In this document: piece by piece, positions 61,488-64,000 of the stretch | How positions within the stretch are numbered: position 1 is the first letter of the stretch | How the letters are laid out: every line of letters begins with the position of its first letter | Assembly (NCBI RefSeq): GCF_003589595.1 | Contig: NW_020653900.1 | Coordinates: 3,678,751 to 3,742,750, forward strand | Direction: 5' to 3' | Length of the DNA stretch: 64,000 nt | Origin: Hyposmocoma kahamanoa | Lineage: Eukaryota; Arthropoda; Insecta; Lepidoptera; Cosmopterigidae | Program-made: the position numbers and the translations under genes | The notes under the pieces: generated by a model | Seen by the model: only the letters and a program-made list of their open reading frames with translations | Told to the model about the DNA's origin: nothing | Databases searched by the model: none

Positions 61488-62115
61488 AAAAAAGAGGAGG
61501 GTTTTTTATGTATGTTACGCGATAACTCCGGTATTTGTGAACCAATTTTCATGATTCTTTTTTTGTTGGAAAAAGGGTACCTCCATAGTGGTCCCATTTA
61601 ATTTTGAAGAAAATCATCCACCTCTAAGGGTGGCTGTTCATTCATGAAGATTCATTATTATAAATAGCGCCTAAATTTTAGTATAATGAGCAATTATTTT
61701 AATGGTTGATTTTGTTATTCTTTAATTCAAGGCGTTTTTCTCTCTCAATATACTTTGAGTAGTGAGAACCGATTTTTACCCGACTTCAAAAAAAGGAGGA
61801 GGTTCTCAATTCGACTGTATGTTCTTTTTTTTTGCAAAGAATGTTTCGCGATAACTCCGGTATTTGTGAACCGATTTTCATGATTCTTTTTTTGTTGGAA
61901 AGGGGGTAATTCCATAATGGTCCCATTTTATTTTGAAGAAAATCAACCACCTCGAAGGGTGGCTGTTCACGCATGAAGATTCATTTTTATAAATAGCGCC
62001 TGACTTTAATTTAGGACCAATTACTTTTAGCAACTATTTAGTTGATTTTGCTATTTCTCCAATTCAAGGCGTTTTTCTCTCTATATACTTTGAGTAGTAT
62101 CGTAGTGAGAACCTA
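61488..62115. repeat. Two tandem ~335-bp units, Helitron-like family
   Basis: GCGATAACTCCGGTATTTGTG occurs at 61519 and 61848, and CAAGGCGTTTTTCTCTCT at about 61728 and 62066, so the unit is about 330-338 bp. Each begins near GGAGGAGG and ends with TACTTTGAGTAGT and GTGAGAACC. CCCGACTTCAAAAAAAGG (61780) is a known-looking lepidopteran repeat word. No real ORF. Confidence 0.75.
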
Positions 62116-62119
62116 TTTT

Positions 62120-62392
62120 TATTATCTCCAGTGTCAAGTCCTGTATAGTGGCGAACTAGGGGATATTTCAATGAAACTTAGCAAATAGATGTAATTCCAC
62201 GTACTTTTGAGGTTGGTTTTTTAGTACTCTGTACTGAGATTATATTATCTTCTGTGTCAAATCTCATATAGTGGCGAACTAAGGGATGCATCCGGGTTTG
62301 CGTACTTTCCGGTAATTGATTTCAATAAAACTTATATGTAATTCCACGTAATTTTGAGGTCGGTTTTTTGTACTCTGTACTATGATTATCTT
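62120..62392. repeat. Two shorter tandem units following the array
   Basis: ATATAGTGGCGAACTAAGGG and TGTATAGTGGCGAACTAGGG (62150, 62268) and GTAATTCCACGTAMTTTTGAGG (62191, 62340; M is A or C) recur with spacing of about 115-150 bp. They form a second tandem level next to the 335-bp units. Confidence 0.7.
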
Positions 62393-62394
62393 AA

Positions 62395-62920
62395 GCCACA
62401 TTGTCTATAGTTGCATTAGCATGTGTGTGTTTCATACATTCTGTTCTTTTCATTATTTTTCTTTTCAAACATCCATGACCCACATCCACAATACAACACG
62501 GGATACGCCCAACACGTTGACAAGTTCCAAATAGTCCCAAATACATCTGCGTAAAAGGCTGGTCCGTAGCCCCGTGATGACTCAAGCCTCAGGCCTGTTA
62601 CTGTCAGCTATGACACGTCTCATTGTCTCGGCTCTGCTCGTTTATCAGTGACAACCTCCATCCTTGGCTGACCCTTCCTTTAGTAATTTTCGGACATACT
62701 GGCCGATTCTTTATCGAGCTTGAAACTTTTGATTATTGCAATGAGAAATGTATCCATTCTTATTTAAATTAAATTATTTTGTTTGGCAAAGGTAACTGGT
62801 CCGTATACTTTAAACCGGTCTACCTATGACAGGCTCCTAGAATCGTTATCGTATGGATCTTCAAGAATTTCAATTAAAGCATATTTTAATAAAACATTTA
62901 TTCTTTATCTTATCTATTAT
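62395..62920. other. Unannotated stretch
   Basis: Moderate GC (62450-62690, CCATCCTTGGCTGACCCTTC). It may be part of an unrecognised element. A 64-codon - frame there has no known similarity. Confidence 0.3.
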
Positions 62921-62924
62921 GTCG

Positions 62925-63074
62925 ACGCTTGAAAGGCAAAATGGGATACGCGACATTTTTGGTCATATTGAGTAATATGTACCGTTGAAATCAGCTAATG
63001 TTTCTAATTCCAACAGTATATATAACTCAATATGACCCAAAAGAATCGCCTATCCAATTTTGCCTTTTAAGCGT
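62925..63074. mobile_element. MITE with ACGCTTRAAAGGCAAAAT ends
   Basis: Left ACGCTTGAAAGGCAAAATGG, GATACGCGACATTTTTGG, TCATATTGAG; right is the inverse with several mismatches. TIRs are about 48 bp and cover most of the 150-bp element. Confidence 0.75.
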
Positions 63075-63079
63075 TAATG

Positions 63080-63650
63080 TATTTTATTTTGTAAGTGCAC
63101 TTCAAGTATTAACATTTAAAACACTTCTTCAACAGCCGTTACTCCACGAAATTGTTTATCGACATACCAATTCAACTATTGTCGCTTTGATTAGTAAGTG
63201 TTGTGTGTGTTCGTATTTCTGTAATTAAATTTTAACACTCACAAGTTTTATAGCCTTCTAGTACGTATGTCCTAAATACCTTTTCGTTAGCGTAAACCAA
63301 ACATTTCAAGGTCATTGGCTGGCAGTGCCACGATATTAATGGCGTCAATTTTCTCCGATGCCACACTTGAATGACCTGATATTCAACCGTATTTCGCTTA
63401 ACGAGTCTCAATTTCTAAGCCACTAAATTGTATATTATGTCTTATAATAAAAAATTCATTAATGCATAATAATAATAACTTATCGAAGTTTGTTTACCCT
63501 TTTCGCTGTGTCCGTTACCGCGGTTTTCTCAACGATGAGTGAAACGCACGTGGTATCCTCATCAAAAAGCTGTACACTTTAGAGAAGTTTTCCTCTCATC
63601 TAGGTCTAGGTCACCAAAACATTTTATTTTCGTTGAAATTACATCTATGT
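63080..63650. other. Unannotated stretch
   Basis: A patch at 63290-63400 is less AT-rich but has no frame. Nothing recognised. Confidence 0.3.
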
Positions 63651-63651
63651 A

Positions 63652-64000
63652 TTAATTAAATTTTTATTAAATTGATATTCAATTATTTTTTGTGAAATTA
63701 CTCCACTAGTTTCATATAATTATTAATACAAAGATCGAACACTTAGAAAAAACACTCAGAAAAATTCCTTCGATCCGATTGGATTCGAACCGACGTCTTC
63801 TTGCATACCATACCAGACGCTATACCAACTAAGCCACGGAACGAACCAACGGACCTCACGAATTTTTCTATGTACTTGCGTCGTGTCTTTGTACTTGGTC
63901 TTTCAACGACTTTTTAGTCGTAGCGCCATCTATGAGAAATCTATGACAGATTTATCACCCAGTTAGTACCTTTACAGCTACCAGTCCTGGCGAGAGATGT
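63652..64000 (-). mobile_element. SINE-A, cut by the window end
   Basis: Inverted tail (TTAAATTTTTATTAAATTG), GGATTCGAACCGACG (B box), ACCAACTAAGCCACGG (A box) and head down to CAGTCCTGGCGAGAGATG. A short duplicated CACTCAGAAAAA/CACTTAGAAAAA lies at the tail-body join, as in the 27077 tails. Confidence 0.85.

Overview
The window looks like repeat-dominated nuclear DNA of an insect, most probably a moth or butterfly (Lepidoptera). I infer this from an AT-rich background, very short random ORFs, RTE-, CR1- and Jockey-type non-LTR elements, tRNA-derived SINEs, and a repeat ending near GTGACGGGACGAAC that resembles repeats I know from lepidopteran genomes. I recognise no host protein-coding gene, no true tRNA or rRNA gene, and no bacterial-type system. 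A 10-base run of N (26610-26619) marks an assembly gap.

The only long reading frames belong to retrotransposons. A CR1/Jockey-group LINE lies at about 49985-54680 on the + strand, with both ORF1 (323 aa) and ORF2 (991 aa) uninterrupted. A second LINE (30120-32851, - strand) keeps an open frame of about 860 codons but has lost the start of its endonuclease, where it abuts a DNA-transposon-like element. Decayed LINE pieces lie at 15364-15925 (RTE 3' end), 17621-17890 and 21830-22075 (ORF2 C-terminal relics), 28830-29830 (Jockey-type, frameshifted), 36735-37060 and 37553-37815 (ORF1-like C-terminal pieces) and 43368-43560 (3' end).

Around these lie non-autonomous elements: three tRNA-related SINE groups (here SINE-A, -B, -C); about eighteen copies of one short repeat (here family R) in both orientations; and many MITE-like inverted-repeat elements. 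Several are nested: a SINE-B with a 13-bp target duplication inside a palindromic MITE (2599-3066), a MITE inside a MITE (32847-33650), and a MITE inside an older duplicated repeat (15022-15236).

The most unusual structures are: (1) tandem arrays of a roughly 110-bp unit with a perfect tRNA T-arm/B-box, six to seven units on + (57350-58090) facing three to four on - (58600-58955), bounded by another inverted repeat; (2) two inverted 374-bp arms (9633-10006 and 11239-11612) in which I found no mismatch; (3) an 86-bp perfect palindrome (44917-45002). Assembly artefact must be excluded for (2) and (3).

The elements do not form a pathway. The functional links I can infer are parasitic: the intact LINE could supply enzymes for its own family, and SINE-C shares an RTE-like 3' end with the RTE relic. 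All repeat family names here are local labels; clade assignments are from motif recognition, not a database search.
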